Source: a virus
Virus record (IMG/VR): IMGVR_UViG_3300025009_000364
Span: 1-24,235 of that record
Direction: 5' to 3' (one strand)
Length of the DNA stretch: 24,235 nt
Shown: in pieces, positions 1-6,177 of the stretch
Position numbering within the stretch: the stretch's first letter is position 1
How the letters are laid out: every line of letters starts with the position of its first letter
The notes under the pieces: generated by a model
Database searches by the model: none
What the model was told of the DNA's origin: nothing
What the model saw: the letters and a program-made list of their open reading frames with translations, nothing else
Position numbers and translations under genes: made by a program

Positions 1-75
1 CCAGTTAAATTTGAACTGTGTGATGTAAATATACCACAAAAAGCAGAAATTTATTTAATGCAATGTGTTAAGTGA
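1..75 (+). CDS. 3' end of an unidentified protein (cut by window edge)
   Basis: The first 24 codons of the window are open in frame 1 and end at TGA (73-75). The visible tail contains KFELCDVNIPQKAEIYLMQC and matches nothing I recognise. It overlaps the GTG of the next ORF by about 11 bases, which is typical of the packed gene order here. The true start lies upstream of the window, so function cannot be judged. Confidence 0.4.
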   Translation, partial: PVKFELCDVNIPQKAEIYLMQCVK

Positions 76-250
76 AAATGTTAATATATTATTAGAAGAT
101 TTTCAGGAAAAAAGAATAAAGGCAAATAATTATGTTAATGCTTTAGATTTATTTTTGGCTAGTGAAGATACAAATGTTTGTGTTTTATCAATTACATGTG
201 AATCAGATATGGATAAATACAATATAACTTCAAATATTAGTTACAATTAG
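65..250 (+). CDS. Small hypothetical protein, 61 aa
   Basis: This is an open frame of 61 codons with a GTG start that overlaps the end of the preceding frame. I see no convincing Shine-Dalgarno sequence before the GTG, so expression would depend on coupling to the upstream gene, or the start is wrong. The protein is acidic at its N-terminus (SENVNILLEDFQEKR), with no membrane segment and no recognisable motif. The next gene follows after 13 bases with a strong ribosome binding site. The call rests on frame openness and gene packing only. Confidence 0.4.
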   Translation: MLSENVNILLEDFQEKRIKANNYVNALDLFLASEDTNVCVLSITCESDMDKYNITSNISYN

Positions 251-263
251 GGAAGGAATTAAA

Positions 264-1154
264 ATGATAAAAAAGATTATTGGTGCAGACTTAGCATCAG
301 GAGTAGTAAGTGAGGAAAAAGTTAATACAGATGCTGGAATGATCATTCCAAGGGGCAAATGTTATATTTGTGAAATAATTGAAAATAAAAAGAAAGAAAG
401 GAAAGAAAGTATGAATAAAATAACTACAGAAAAGAGTATTGAGTTTACTGCTATAGCATTTCCTGGTGGTTTAACAAAAATATCATATTTTGGTGAAAAT
501 TTATCCATTGATAGTGCTATTAAGTTAATTAATGAAAAATTAGGAACTAATTTTATAGGCATGAGTAAAGAAATAATTATTTTAAATTCTATTGAGGCAA
601 AAGGAAATGAGATAATTGTTAATGGAGACATTGTACAGATATATTCTCACACAGAACAAAAAGAAGAAAAGAAAGAGCAAACAGTTGGTGAGATGATTAG
701 AAATGAAAAAATAGAAGAACTAGAGGAAATAACTAAGGATTTACCTTTAATTAATACTGTTTTACAAGCTGGAAAAAAAGGTAAACAAGAAAAAGAAGAA
801 GTTGTGTCAGAACCAAAACCAATTTTAAATGTTAGTGAATATATAGCTATAGATAAACAGATAAAAGAGTTAGAAGCCAAAAGAGAAAAGATGAAACCGG
901 AGATTATTGCTTATATGCAACAAAATAAGCTTAAAACTCTGAGCAAATTAACATTAATTGAAACAATAAAAAGAAAATTAGATGTTACTAAAGTCTATAA
1001 ATTTTTGGGATTTAAGAAGTTTATGACTATTGCCAAAGTAACAACAAAAGATACTGAACAATATCTTAGCAAGTTGGATATTGGAAAATGTTATGAGGAT
1101 AAAGAAGTAAATCCTGAGTATTCACTTCGGATCAATCATAACGGAAATACTTAA
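264..1154 (+). CDS. Conserved-type phage protein, 296 aa, possible internal beta-grasp segment
   Basis: The ATG is preceded by GGGAAGGA at good spacing, so the start is secure. Three parts can be seen. Residues 1-48 are of unknown type. Residues about 55-130 alternate predicted strands around one helix and end in IIVNGDIVQIYSH, which resembles the end of MoaD/ThiS/ubiquitin-like beta-grasp folds (a glycine-aspartate turn followed by a final strand). There is no C-terminal GG, so it could not be conjugated like MoaD or ubiquitin. After a lysine/glutamate-rich linker, residues about 190-296 form a basic helical domain (IDKQIKELEAKREKMKPEI, then KFMTIAKVTTKDTEQYLSKL) that looks like phage DNA-metabolism accessory proteins. 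No catalytic motif is visible. The beta-grasp idea is inference from pattern only. Confidence 0.7.
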   Translation: MIKKIIGADLASGVVSEEKVNTDAGMIIPRGKCYICEIIENKKKERKESMNKITTEKSIEFTAIAFPGGLTKISYFGENLSIDSAIKLINEKLGTNFIGMSKEIIILNSIEAKGNEIIVNGDIVQIYSHTEQKEEKKEQTVGEMIRNEKIEELEEITKDLPLINTVLQAGKKGKQEKEEVVSEPKPILNVSEYIAIDKQIKELEAKREKMKPEIIAYMQQNKLKTLSKLTLIETIKRKLDVTKVYKFLGFKKFMTIAKVTTKDTEQYLSKLDIGKCYEDKEVNPEYSLRINHNGNT

Positions 1155-1202
1155 ATTTATTTTACTTGGTGGCATAAAAGAAAAGGAAGGACAGGTGTAA
1201 AC

Positions 1203-1244
1203 ATGAGTAATATGAGTTATTGTAGATTTGAGAACACGTTATAA
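1203..1244 (+). pseudogene. 13-residue N-terminal stub of a MSYCRFENT-type phage protein
   Basis: A good ribosome binding site (AAGGAAGGA, 1184-1192) precedes ATG AGT AAT ATG, giving MSNMSYCRFENTL before TAA. From memory, MSxMSYCRFENT is the start of a widespread small phage and prophage protein in which the frame continues for tens of residues (often RDL.DC...). Here nothing recognisable follows in any frame before the next gene. I read it as the 5' remnant of a deleted gene. A functional 13-residue peptide cannot be excluded. Confidence 0.5.
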
Positions 1245-1286
1245 ATTAAAAATAACATTATTCATTAATATAAAGGAGAAAGTAAA

Positions 1287-1538
1287 ATGAAGTTTCCACA
1301 GAAAATAGAAATTAATGTAGAGAATGAATTGCAAGCAAGTATTTTGTATTCTTGTTTTAACAGAACAACTAATGATGTTATTGATTATTTATCAAAATGT
1401 AATGGACATAAAGATACTTTTAAAGAGATCCAAGCAAATTTTAAAAATAAAAAGTATGGTGATGATGTTGAGAAGTTTATAGATCACTATTGGAACAAAG
1501 TAGAAAAATTATTTGGGGCAGTTAAGCCAAATGTATAA
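1287..1538 (+). CDS. Hypothetical protein, 83 aa
   Basis: The ATG follows AAAGGAGAAAG at ideal spacing. The protein is mixed alpha-helical (ELQASILYSCFNRTT, DVIDYLSKCNGHKD, VEKFIDHYWNKVEKLF), soluble, and not recognised. The frame after its TAA stop stays open, in the same reading frame, into the next coding region (1539-1928). Either two adjacent genes share a frame by chance, or a longer gene is interrupted here. The good start and natural-looking helical C-terminus favour a separate gene. Confidence 0.65.
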   Translation: MKFPQKIEINVENELQASILYSCFNRTTNDVIDYLSKCNGHKDTFKEIQANFKNKKYGDDVEKFIDHYWNKVEKLFGAVKPNV

Positions 1539-1928
1539 TTAGAGCAGTATAAAACACAGAGAGTTTGGCTAACTAATGAGCTAAAAGATACTAGATTAGC
1601 AAAAATTATAACCGAAGAAACAATTAAAGATGGAAAGGCATATTACAAAATTATAGAATTTAAGAATATAAAAAGGGAAGGACAATTGCCTATCAGATAT
1701 TTTAGTGAGACTCCTTATTTTTATGCAGATAATAAAAATCAAATAGTGAATGTATACTTTAGTAGTAGCAGTAATGCAAAATGTTCTATATTTGTAGGGA
1801 GTTTATGGGAAAAAGCAGCTTTTACTAAAGTTATTAGTATTATAAGAGAAGCTGGGGAAAGATTGACTAAAATGAGAAAAGAAGAAAGGGAAGCAACAAA
1901 ACCAAAAATACACGAATTTATTATCTAG
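1539..1928 (+). CDS. Hypothetical protein lacking a normal start, up to 129 codons
   Basis: The frame is open from the TAA of the preceding gene to TAG at 1926-1928. The first ATG/GTG/TTG codon is TTG at 1686, yet the upstream 49 codons (YKTQRVWLTNELKDTR, then KDGKAYYKIIEFKNIKREGQ) look fully coding. So the 80-residue product from TTG 1686 probably misses its real N-terminus. One extra base in the TT of AATTAG near 1539 would join this frame to ATG 1531, inside the end of the preceding gene, giving MYNLEQYKTQRVWL. Alternatives are a non-canonical start or a decayed 5' end. The downstream part (SETPYFYADNKNQIVNVYF, then VGSLWEKAAFTKVISIIREA) is well structured, with a basic tail. Function unknown. 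Confidence 0.55.
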   Translation, partial: LEQYKTQRVWLTNELKDTRLAKIITEETIKDGKAYYKIIEFKNIKREGQLPIRYFSETPYFYADNKNQIVNVYFSSSSNAKCSIFVGSLWEKAAFTKVISIIREAGERLTKMRKEEREATKPKIHEFII

Positions 1929-1943
1929 GGGGAATATTTTTTG

Positions 1944-2564
1944 ATGATTAAAACAAAAGTGTTAAAATTTATAGAAAATATACCAAAAAGTAATAAAGCA
2001 AAGTATAATTGCAGTAAGTGTGGAAAGATTGTTATAAGGTTTAAGTCAAATGCTGCAAAAGTGAAGTCCTGTGGTTGTTCAGCAAGTATAAAGACTGGGA
2101 AACATGGATGTAGTAACACTTATTTATATAAAGTATATCATAATTTTAAAAATAAATATGGAATTATTGAATTTAAAAATTTTGAGGAATTTAAAGATTG
2201 GGCAATAGGTGCTGGTTGGTTTCCAGAAATGGTAATAATACGTAAAAATACTTCGTTGGGGATAATTAGAAATAATTTAAGGGTAATAAACAAAGAAGAG
2301 GGAATTAAAAAAGTAAGAAGTAAAAGCAGTGAACTCACAGATAAGCAAAAAGAAGAAATCATAGATTGTTATAAGGTAGTCAGAGAAAATTTTGGTAATG
2401 AGACTGTTTATTGTTTATTGAATTTAGCTGCATTACAGTTAAATCTATCTTTTTGTGATGTTTATAAATATATGATAAAAAGTGAGATAGATAATAATAA
2501 ATTTGATGGAAGACGTTCTTACAAAAGAGCCTGGCTACTTAACAATAAATTACTTAAAACATAA
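1944..2564 (+). CDS. Zinc-finger protein related to phage AP2/HNH-type homing endonucleases
   Basis: The start is ATG 1944 or TTG 1941; both follow AGGGGG (1927-1932), and I prefer the ATG. Residues 23-45 hold a zinc-ribbon-like pattern, C23-x2-C26 and C43-x-C45 (KSCGC), followed by HGCSNTYLYKVYHNFKNKYG. The layout SCGC...HG.S.T.LY..Y, then F..F..WA and GI..NLR.I, is that of the common phage AP2/HNH homing-endonuclease-like proteins. The usual core between these blocks (RCYNP...YGGRGI...) is shortened and lacks the expected catalytic histidines, so nuclease activity is doubtful. A C-terminal region (ELTDKQKEEIIDCYKVV) resembles a DNA-binding helix-turn-helix. It may be a degenerate homing enzyme or a domesticated DNA-binding protein. 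Confidence 0.6.
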   Translation: MIKTKVLKFIENIPKSNKAKYNCSKCGKIVIRFKSNAAKVKSCGCSASIKTGKHGCSNTYLYKVYHNFKNKYGIIEFKNFEEFKDWAIGAGWFPEMVIIRKNTSLGIIRNNLRVINKEEGIKKVRSKSSELTDKQKEEIIDCYKVVRENFGNETVYCLLNLAALQLNLSFCDVYKYMIKSEIDNNKFDGRRSYKRAWLLNNKLLKT

Positions 2565-2598
2565 GAAAACATACACAATTTACTTTAAAGGAGAATTT

Positions 2599-2937
2599 AT
2601 GGAAAAAACTTTTGAAAACGCAAAGGTCGGGGACAGGGTTTGTGATATAAACTATCCTTGTGAACCTGGAAAAACCAATGGCACTATTGTTGAGATTGAC
2701 AAAACTTCGAAATATACAATTGAAGTTGGCCTGGATGGAGGAGGCAGGCCAACTTATACAGTAGAAGGACAAAGTTTTATTGGGAAAGCACAATGTCTTT
2801 TCTGGTCGAAACCTGTATTTGAAATACCGGCGAGACCGAAAAGGATGGTTAAAAAGATGGTGTATCTTGGGTATAAACTAGAAAGTTATACTAATAGTGA
2901 TAAAAACAATGGTATTTCACATCGTGTTTATATTTAG
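2599..2937 (+). CDS. SH3-like small phage protein, 112 aa
   Basis: The frame is open from 2503, but ATG 2599 is the clear start: AAAGGAG lies five bases upstream, and the longer frame overlaps the preceding gene. The N-terminal half has the form VGDRVCDINYP...GTIVEIDKTSKYTIEVGLD, then LFWSKPVFEIPARPKR. I recognise this as a phage hypothetical family (GDRVYDI.YG.G.V..I...YP..V.F... LFW...), probably an SH3-like beta barrel. The central part of the gene (about 2620-2860) is visibly richer in G and C than its surroundings and contains a perfect 11-bp inverted repeat. Both suggest recent acquisition. Function unknown. Confidence 0.65.
   Translation: MEKTFENAKVGDRVCDINYPCEPGKTNGTIVEIDKTSKYTIEVGLDGGGRPTYTVEGQSFIGKAQCLFWSKPVFEIPARPKRMVKKMVYLGYKLESYTNSDKNNGISHRVYI
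2723..2755. repeat. Perfect 11-bp inverted repeat with GGAGGAGG in the loop
   Basis: AAGTTGGCCTG (2723-2733) and its exact reverse complement CAGGCCAACTT (2745-2755) flank an 11-base loop, gatggaggagg. In RNA this would be one of the most stable hairpins of this AT-rich window. It lies inside the 112-aa gene and is not followed by a T-run, so it is not a typical terminator. The loop displays a Shine-Dalgarno-like purine tract. Confidence 0.7.
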
Positions 2938-2957
2938 AAAAAGCTTATATAAAAGAG

Positions 2958-3008
2958 ATGTGCTTAGAATTTAAAATAATTCCAGTAGAAATTGAAGTTG
3001 AGGAATGA
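2958..3008 (+). CDS. Possible 16-codon peptide or leader ORF
   Basis: ATG TGC TTA ... GAG GAA TGA encodes MCLEFKIIPVEIEVEE. Its upstream AAAAGAG is only a weak ribosome binding site. The TGA lies one base before the ATG of the next gene (3010), and the GAGGAA that ends this frame is also the next gene's ribosome binding site. It could serve for translational coupling, be an eroded gene start, or be chance. Confidence 0.25.
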   Translation: MCLEFKIIPVEIEVEE

Positions 3009-3009
3009 C

Positions 3010-3522
3010 ATGAATATAACTGAAATATTGGATATATTGCCGAAGTTAAATGGGGAGGAATTTAAAAAGCTAGAGGATGCTTTGAAATTTTATTTAGTAC
3101 ATTCTAAAAAAGAAACACAATCAGAAGAAATATTGTTGTATGATTCAATAAATACTAAGATAAAAGGATTAACAGGGCATGAGTTATTTTTTGGTGTGTT
3201 TAAAAAATCCAAAATAGGTTATAAACAATTGGGGGAATGTCTTATAACTTTAAATAATTTTATAAATTTATTGGGAAAGCATATTAAAGTTACCAAGTTA
3301 ACTAGAAAGCAGGTATATAATTTATACACAGAAATAATTACAGAGTATCTTATTAAATATAGAATACCAGTTTCAGTTAATTCTGTACTTAATTGTCACG
3401 AAAAATTTTTATCTTTATTGGACAAAAAATATCCTGGTTACATGGAAAATGGGTTATTATATTTAGTATTTTGTGAAGATGTAATGAAAGAAATTATTAA
3501 ATTAAGCGAAAAGGATAAATAA
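3010..3522 (+). CDS. Hypothetical helical protein, 170 aa, upstream of the replicative helicase
   Basis: ATG 3010 has GAGGAA six bases away; the TTG at 2992 in the same frame has no ribosome binding site and was rejected. The protein is predicted mostly alpha-helical and soluble (ITEILDILPKLNGEEFKKLE, then TRKQVYNLYTEIITEYL). It ends three bases before the helicase start. A gene in this position could be a helicase loader (T4 gp59-like role), but I see no sequence motif to support that, so it stays a positional guess. Confidence 0.65.
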   Translation: MNITEILDILPKLNGEEFKKLEDALKFYLVHSKKETQSEEILLYDSINTKIKGLTGHELFFGVFKKSKIGYKQLGECLITLNNFINLLGKHIKVTKLTRKQVYNLYTEIITEYLIKYRIPVSVNSVLNCHEKFLSLLDKKYPGYMENGLLYLVFCEDVMKEIIKLSEKDK

Positions 3523-3525
3523 ATT

Positions 3526-4944
3526 ATGGTGCAAGATGAATTATCACCTATGACACAAGAAAATCTTTTGGTGTTACTGACTTTTGATGAGAAAAGTTGT
3601 AGTTTGTTATCAGGCATAGATTTACGCTTGCTTGGCTCTGATATATATAGAAATATAGCTAGTGTGTGTATTAATTATTATAAAGTATGGAAACAACCTG
3701 TGGGAAATCATCTTCCTGATTTGTTGGAGACATATTTAAAAAATGATAATGAAAAAGCAGATATTTATAAAAGTATATTAGTAAATTTACATGAAAATAA
3801 AGATAAAGTAAATAAAGAATATGTTCTTAAATCATTGGAGACATTTTTAGATGCACAAAACCTTAAACTTAGGATTTGTAATGCTGCTGATTATTTGCAG
3901 GAAGGAAGGCTAGTAGAAGCTAAAAGTGAGTTAGCCAAGAATTTTAAGGAAACATTATCTATATTTAAGCCTGGTTTGGTGTTTAATAATTCAGACCATT
4001 TAAGAGATTTATTAAAAAGCCAAGAAGAAAAAGAATATATTTATACAGGTATAAAGGAATTAGATGTTGATTTAATCTGTCCCAAACGAAAAGCTCAATA
4101 CCTTATGATGGGTTTACCGAAGGCAGGAAAATCAAGGTGGTTAGTTCATTTGGGCAAAATGGCATGTTTACAAAGAAAAAGGGTAGTTCATATTACTTTG
4201 GAAATGTCTGAGGAAGAAATAGGTGAGCTTTATATACAAGCTTTTTTTGCAGTAAGTAAAAGAAAAATTGGTATAATGCAACATCTTTTGTTTAGTCTAA
4301 GTGAGGATGGGAAATTTTTTAATACGGAAGAAATAAATTTAGATGGTATTTTAACATTTGAAGATCCAGAAAAAACAGAAAAAATACTTAAATTAGTTAA
4401 AGATTTAAAAAGAACAGAGTTAATAATTAAAGAATTTCCAGAAGGTTGCTTAACTATAGATATGCTAAAGACTTATTTAGATTCTTTGGAAATGTCCACA
4501 GGCTTTATACCAGATGTATTAATTGTAGATTATCCAGATTTAATGAGTGTTAGTAGAGATGCTATTCGTACATCCATAAGTAGAAATTTTGTAGATTTAA
4601 GGGGATTAGCACAAGACCGTAATTTATTTAACTTGGTAGTGACCCAGTCTAATAGGGCTGGGGAAGGAATAAAATTATTAACAGCAAGTAATTTATCTGA
4701 GGATTTTTCTAAAGTAATGACAGCGGACGAATTTTTAACATTAAATCAAACTGAGGCCGAATATGAATTAGGGTTAGCAAGAATTTATCATGAACGGGGG
4801 AGAGGGTCAAGAAAAGGAAGTTTAATTATAGTTTCCCAAAATCCAAGTATTGGTCAATTTATTTTATCATCGGCACGAATGTCCAAGAGTTATGAGTCCT
4901 TTCTTAAAAATGTTGATGAAAGTGAGTGCAAAAATGAAGGATAA
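3526..4944 (+). CDS. Replicative DNA helicase, DnaB/T4 gp41-like
   Basis: This ring helicase would unwind duplex DNA at the fork, driven by NTP hydrolysis. The 472 residues match DnaB-family length. Residues about 1-150 form the helical N-terminal domain (starting with ENLLVLLTFDEKSCSLL). The RecA-like motor follows: TGIKELD ahead of Walker A GLPKAGKS (196-203, K202), the HITLEMSEEE segment of motif H1a, Walker B VLIVDYPDLM (D335), and motif H3 LVVTQSNRAG. ARIYHERGRGSR near the C-terminus likely supplies the arginine finger. The ATG has AAGGA 12 bases upstream. The 3' end overlaps the next gene by 11 bases. The best alternative would be a RadA/Sms-like RecA-fold protein, but the N-terminal domain argues for DnaB. 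Confidence 0.88.
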   Translation: MVQDELSPMTQENLLVLLTFDEKSCSLLSGIDLRLLGSDIYRNIASVCINYYKVWKQPVGNHLPDLLETYLKNDNEKADIYKSILVNLHENKDKVNKEYVLKSLETFLDAQNLKLRICNAADYLQEGRLVEAKSELAKNFKETLSIFKPGLVFNNSDHLRDLLKSQEEKEYIYTGIKELDVDLICPKRKAQYLMMGLPKAGKSRWLVHLGKMACLQRKRVVHITLEMSEEEIGELYIQAFFAVSKRKIGIMQHLLFSLSEDGKFFNTEEINLDGILTFEDPEKTEKILKLVKDLKRTELIIKEFPEGCLTIDMLKTYLDSLEMSTGFIPDVLIVDYPDLMSVSRDAIRTSISRNFVDLRGLAQDRNLFNLVVTQSNRAGEGIKLLTASNLSEDFSKVMTADEFLTLNQTEAEYELGLARIYHERGRGSRKGSLIIVSQNPSIGQFILSSARMSKSYESFLKNVDESECKNEG

Positions 4945-5287
4945 ATTAGATTATATTATACCTTATGATAAAATGCAATTTATTTGGGTAACAGATTTTT
5001 TTGACCTTCCCACAAAAGGACTTTGCAAATTAAATAATGAATTACATGTATTTGAAATTATTAATTGGGAAGATGATAATCCATGTTATTCTGTATTTAA
5101 ATTAAGTTTCTTTGAAAAAGTAAAATGGTTATTGAGAAAAAAATGTTTTGAATTGTGTATAGGGAAACATTGGACATATCCTAATAGGAAAAATGGTGTA
5201 AGATTTTATACAGGAAAGCCTAAATGGTTTTGGAAATTAATGTTTAATTTATATTATTGGAGAAAATTCAAATGGAACTCGCAATAA
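4934..5287 (+). CDS. Hypothetical aromatic-rich protein, 117 aa
   Basis: The frame is open from 4850, inside the helicase gene. ATG 4934, with AGTGAG seven bases upstream and an 11-base overlap with the helicase end, is the most plausible start; 4910 and 4916 are alternatives. The sequence is rich in tryptophan, phenylalanine and tyrosine (MQFIWVTDFFDLPTKGLC, then KPKWFWKLMFNLYYWRKFKW). The block WVTDFFD.P..GLC..N..L..F resembles a small phage family of unknown function. The aromatic-basic tail may bind membranes or nucleic acid. No catalytic motif seen. Confidence 0.6.
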   Translation: MKDKLDYIIPYDKMQFIWVTDFFDLPTKGLCKLNNELHVFEIINWEDDNPCYSVFKLSFFEKVKWLLRKKCFELCIGKHWTYPNRKNGVRFYTGKPKWFWKLMFNLYYWRKFKWNSQ

Positions 5288-5550
5288 CACAAATAATACC
5301 AAGTGATTATGAAAATGAAAAGAAATTAACAGAGATAAGAGAATATATTATTCGTGAAATATCTACTAAATTTACAAATAGAATTATACATGAAATATTA
5401 AATGATAAATCTTGTCTAATAAAGACAGAAACAAATTTAAATAAGGTAATAGAACATTATAAAATTCATGTTTTTTCCCCAGAACAGCTTAATTGTTTGG
5501 TGAAAAAAATAACATATAATGAATACAGGAAAGTACCAATAATTTTATAA
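5272..5550 (+). CDS. Hypothetical protein, 92 aa
   Basis: ATG 5272 has GGAGAA (5259-5264) seven bases upstream, a better start than the TTG at 5257. It overlaps the end of the preceding gene by 16 bases, implying coupled translation. The product is predicted helical and basic (KKLTEIREYIIREISTKFTN, then KVIEHYKIHVFSPEQLNCL), with no membrane segment or known motif. Confidence 0.6.
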   Translation: MELAITQIIPSDYENEKKLTEIREYIIREISTKFTNRIIHEILNDKSCLIKTETNLNKVIEHYKIHVFSPEQLNCLVKKITYNEYRKVPIIL

Positions 5551-5600
5551 AAATATGAGAACATAGACAAGACTTAAAAGAAAGGAGTGTAAATCTAATT

Positions 5601-5948
5601 GTGAAAACTTTATGTGAAAATAAGAATTACAGAAAACTTGATAACATATATTTAGGAAAATGTTATATTACTGTACATGCTTTAGAAAGATTTAAAGAAT
5701 ACTTGTGTAAACAAAATACTGAGTTAATTAATAGAAATGATGAATATTTTGTTATAGAATTTAAACATGCTTTTTCTGCTGCAAAACATGGAAAAATTAA
5801 AAATTATCATAATGTAATAAGATTGATGAACAATAATTATAAAGAAAGTTGTTATTTATTTAATCATAGTTATGGCATACGTTTTGTTGTCATAATTGAA
5901 AACAATAGAATTGTAACATGTGAACCAATTTGTAATTACACTAAATGA
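5601..5948 (+). CDS. Small protein with HALERF motif, possibly DUF4258/BrnT-like fold
   Basis: The GTG start follows AAAGGAG at 5581-5587, a long spacing of 13 bases, but no ATG fits the frame. Residues from about 21 read CYITVHALERFKEYL, then ...NVIRLM... and YGIRFVVIIENNRIVTC. The I-T-x-H-A-x-E-R-F start followed by a small beta sheet resembles DUF4258-like or BrnT-like RNase-fold domains (ITPHARERM...), which include toxins and phage orphans. I cannot tell whether it is an enzyme. No antitoxin-like partner is evident. Confidence 0.55.
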   Translation: MKTLCENKNYRKLDNIYLGKCYITVHALERFKEYLCKQNTELINRNDEYFVIEFKHAFSAAKHGKIKNYHNVIRLMNNNYKESCYLFNHSYGIRFVVIIENNRIVTCEPICNYTK

Positions 5949-5999
5949 ACAATTAGGTTCGAAATATTTATAAAATAATAAAGAGAAAGGAAGGGTATA

Positions 6000-6177
6000 A
6001 TGAAAGTTCTTTTGAAGAAGTATCAAAAACTTATATTTTAAAGAAAAAATAGATTCTTTTGTAATATCTGGAAAACATATTCAAAAAGTTCTGGAAAGAT
6101 TGTGTAAAGAAGGTAAATTTAATATTATAATTAAAAATGGAATTTTACATGCTGAGAAAGGTTACAATAAAAAATAA
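6000..6177 (+). pseudogene. Small gene with a single-base frameshift, about 58 aa if repaired
   Basis: GGAAGGG lies just before ATG 6000, which encodes MKVLLKKYQKLIF and then TAA. The +1 frame is open from 6016 to TAA at 6175-6177 and reads LYFKEKIDSFVISGKHIQ, then VLERLCKEGKFNIIIKNG. Removing one A from the A5 run at 6025-6029 joins the two into one 58-residue protein. The downstream frame ends in TAATG, overlapping the start of the next gene, as real genes here do. So the gene is probably real, and it is either frameshifted in this genome, misread at the A-run, or translated by a +1 shift. Function unknown. Confidence 0.55.

Noticed and set aside
362-880. Minus-strand ORFs of 89 and 77 aa
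   Set aside because: They mirror the plus-strand 296-aa gene, are low-complexity hydrophobic/serine-rich translations, and have no ribosome binding sites.
5955-5966. GGTTCGAAAT as a tRNA T-loop
   Set aside because: No acceptor, D or anticodon stem can be drawn upstream, where a coding frame ends instead.
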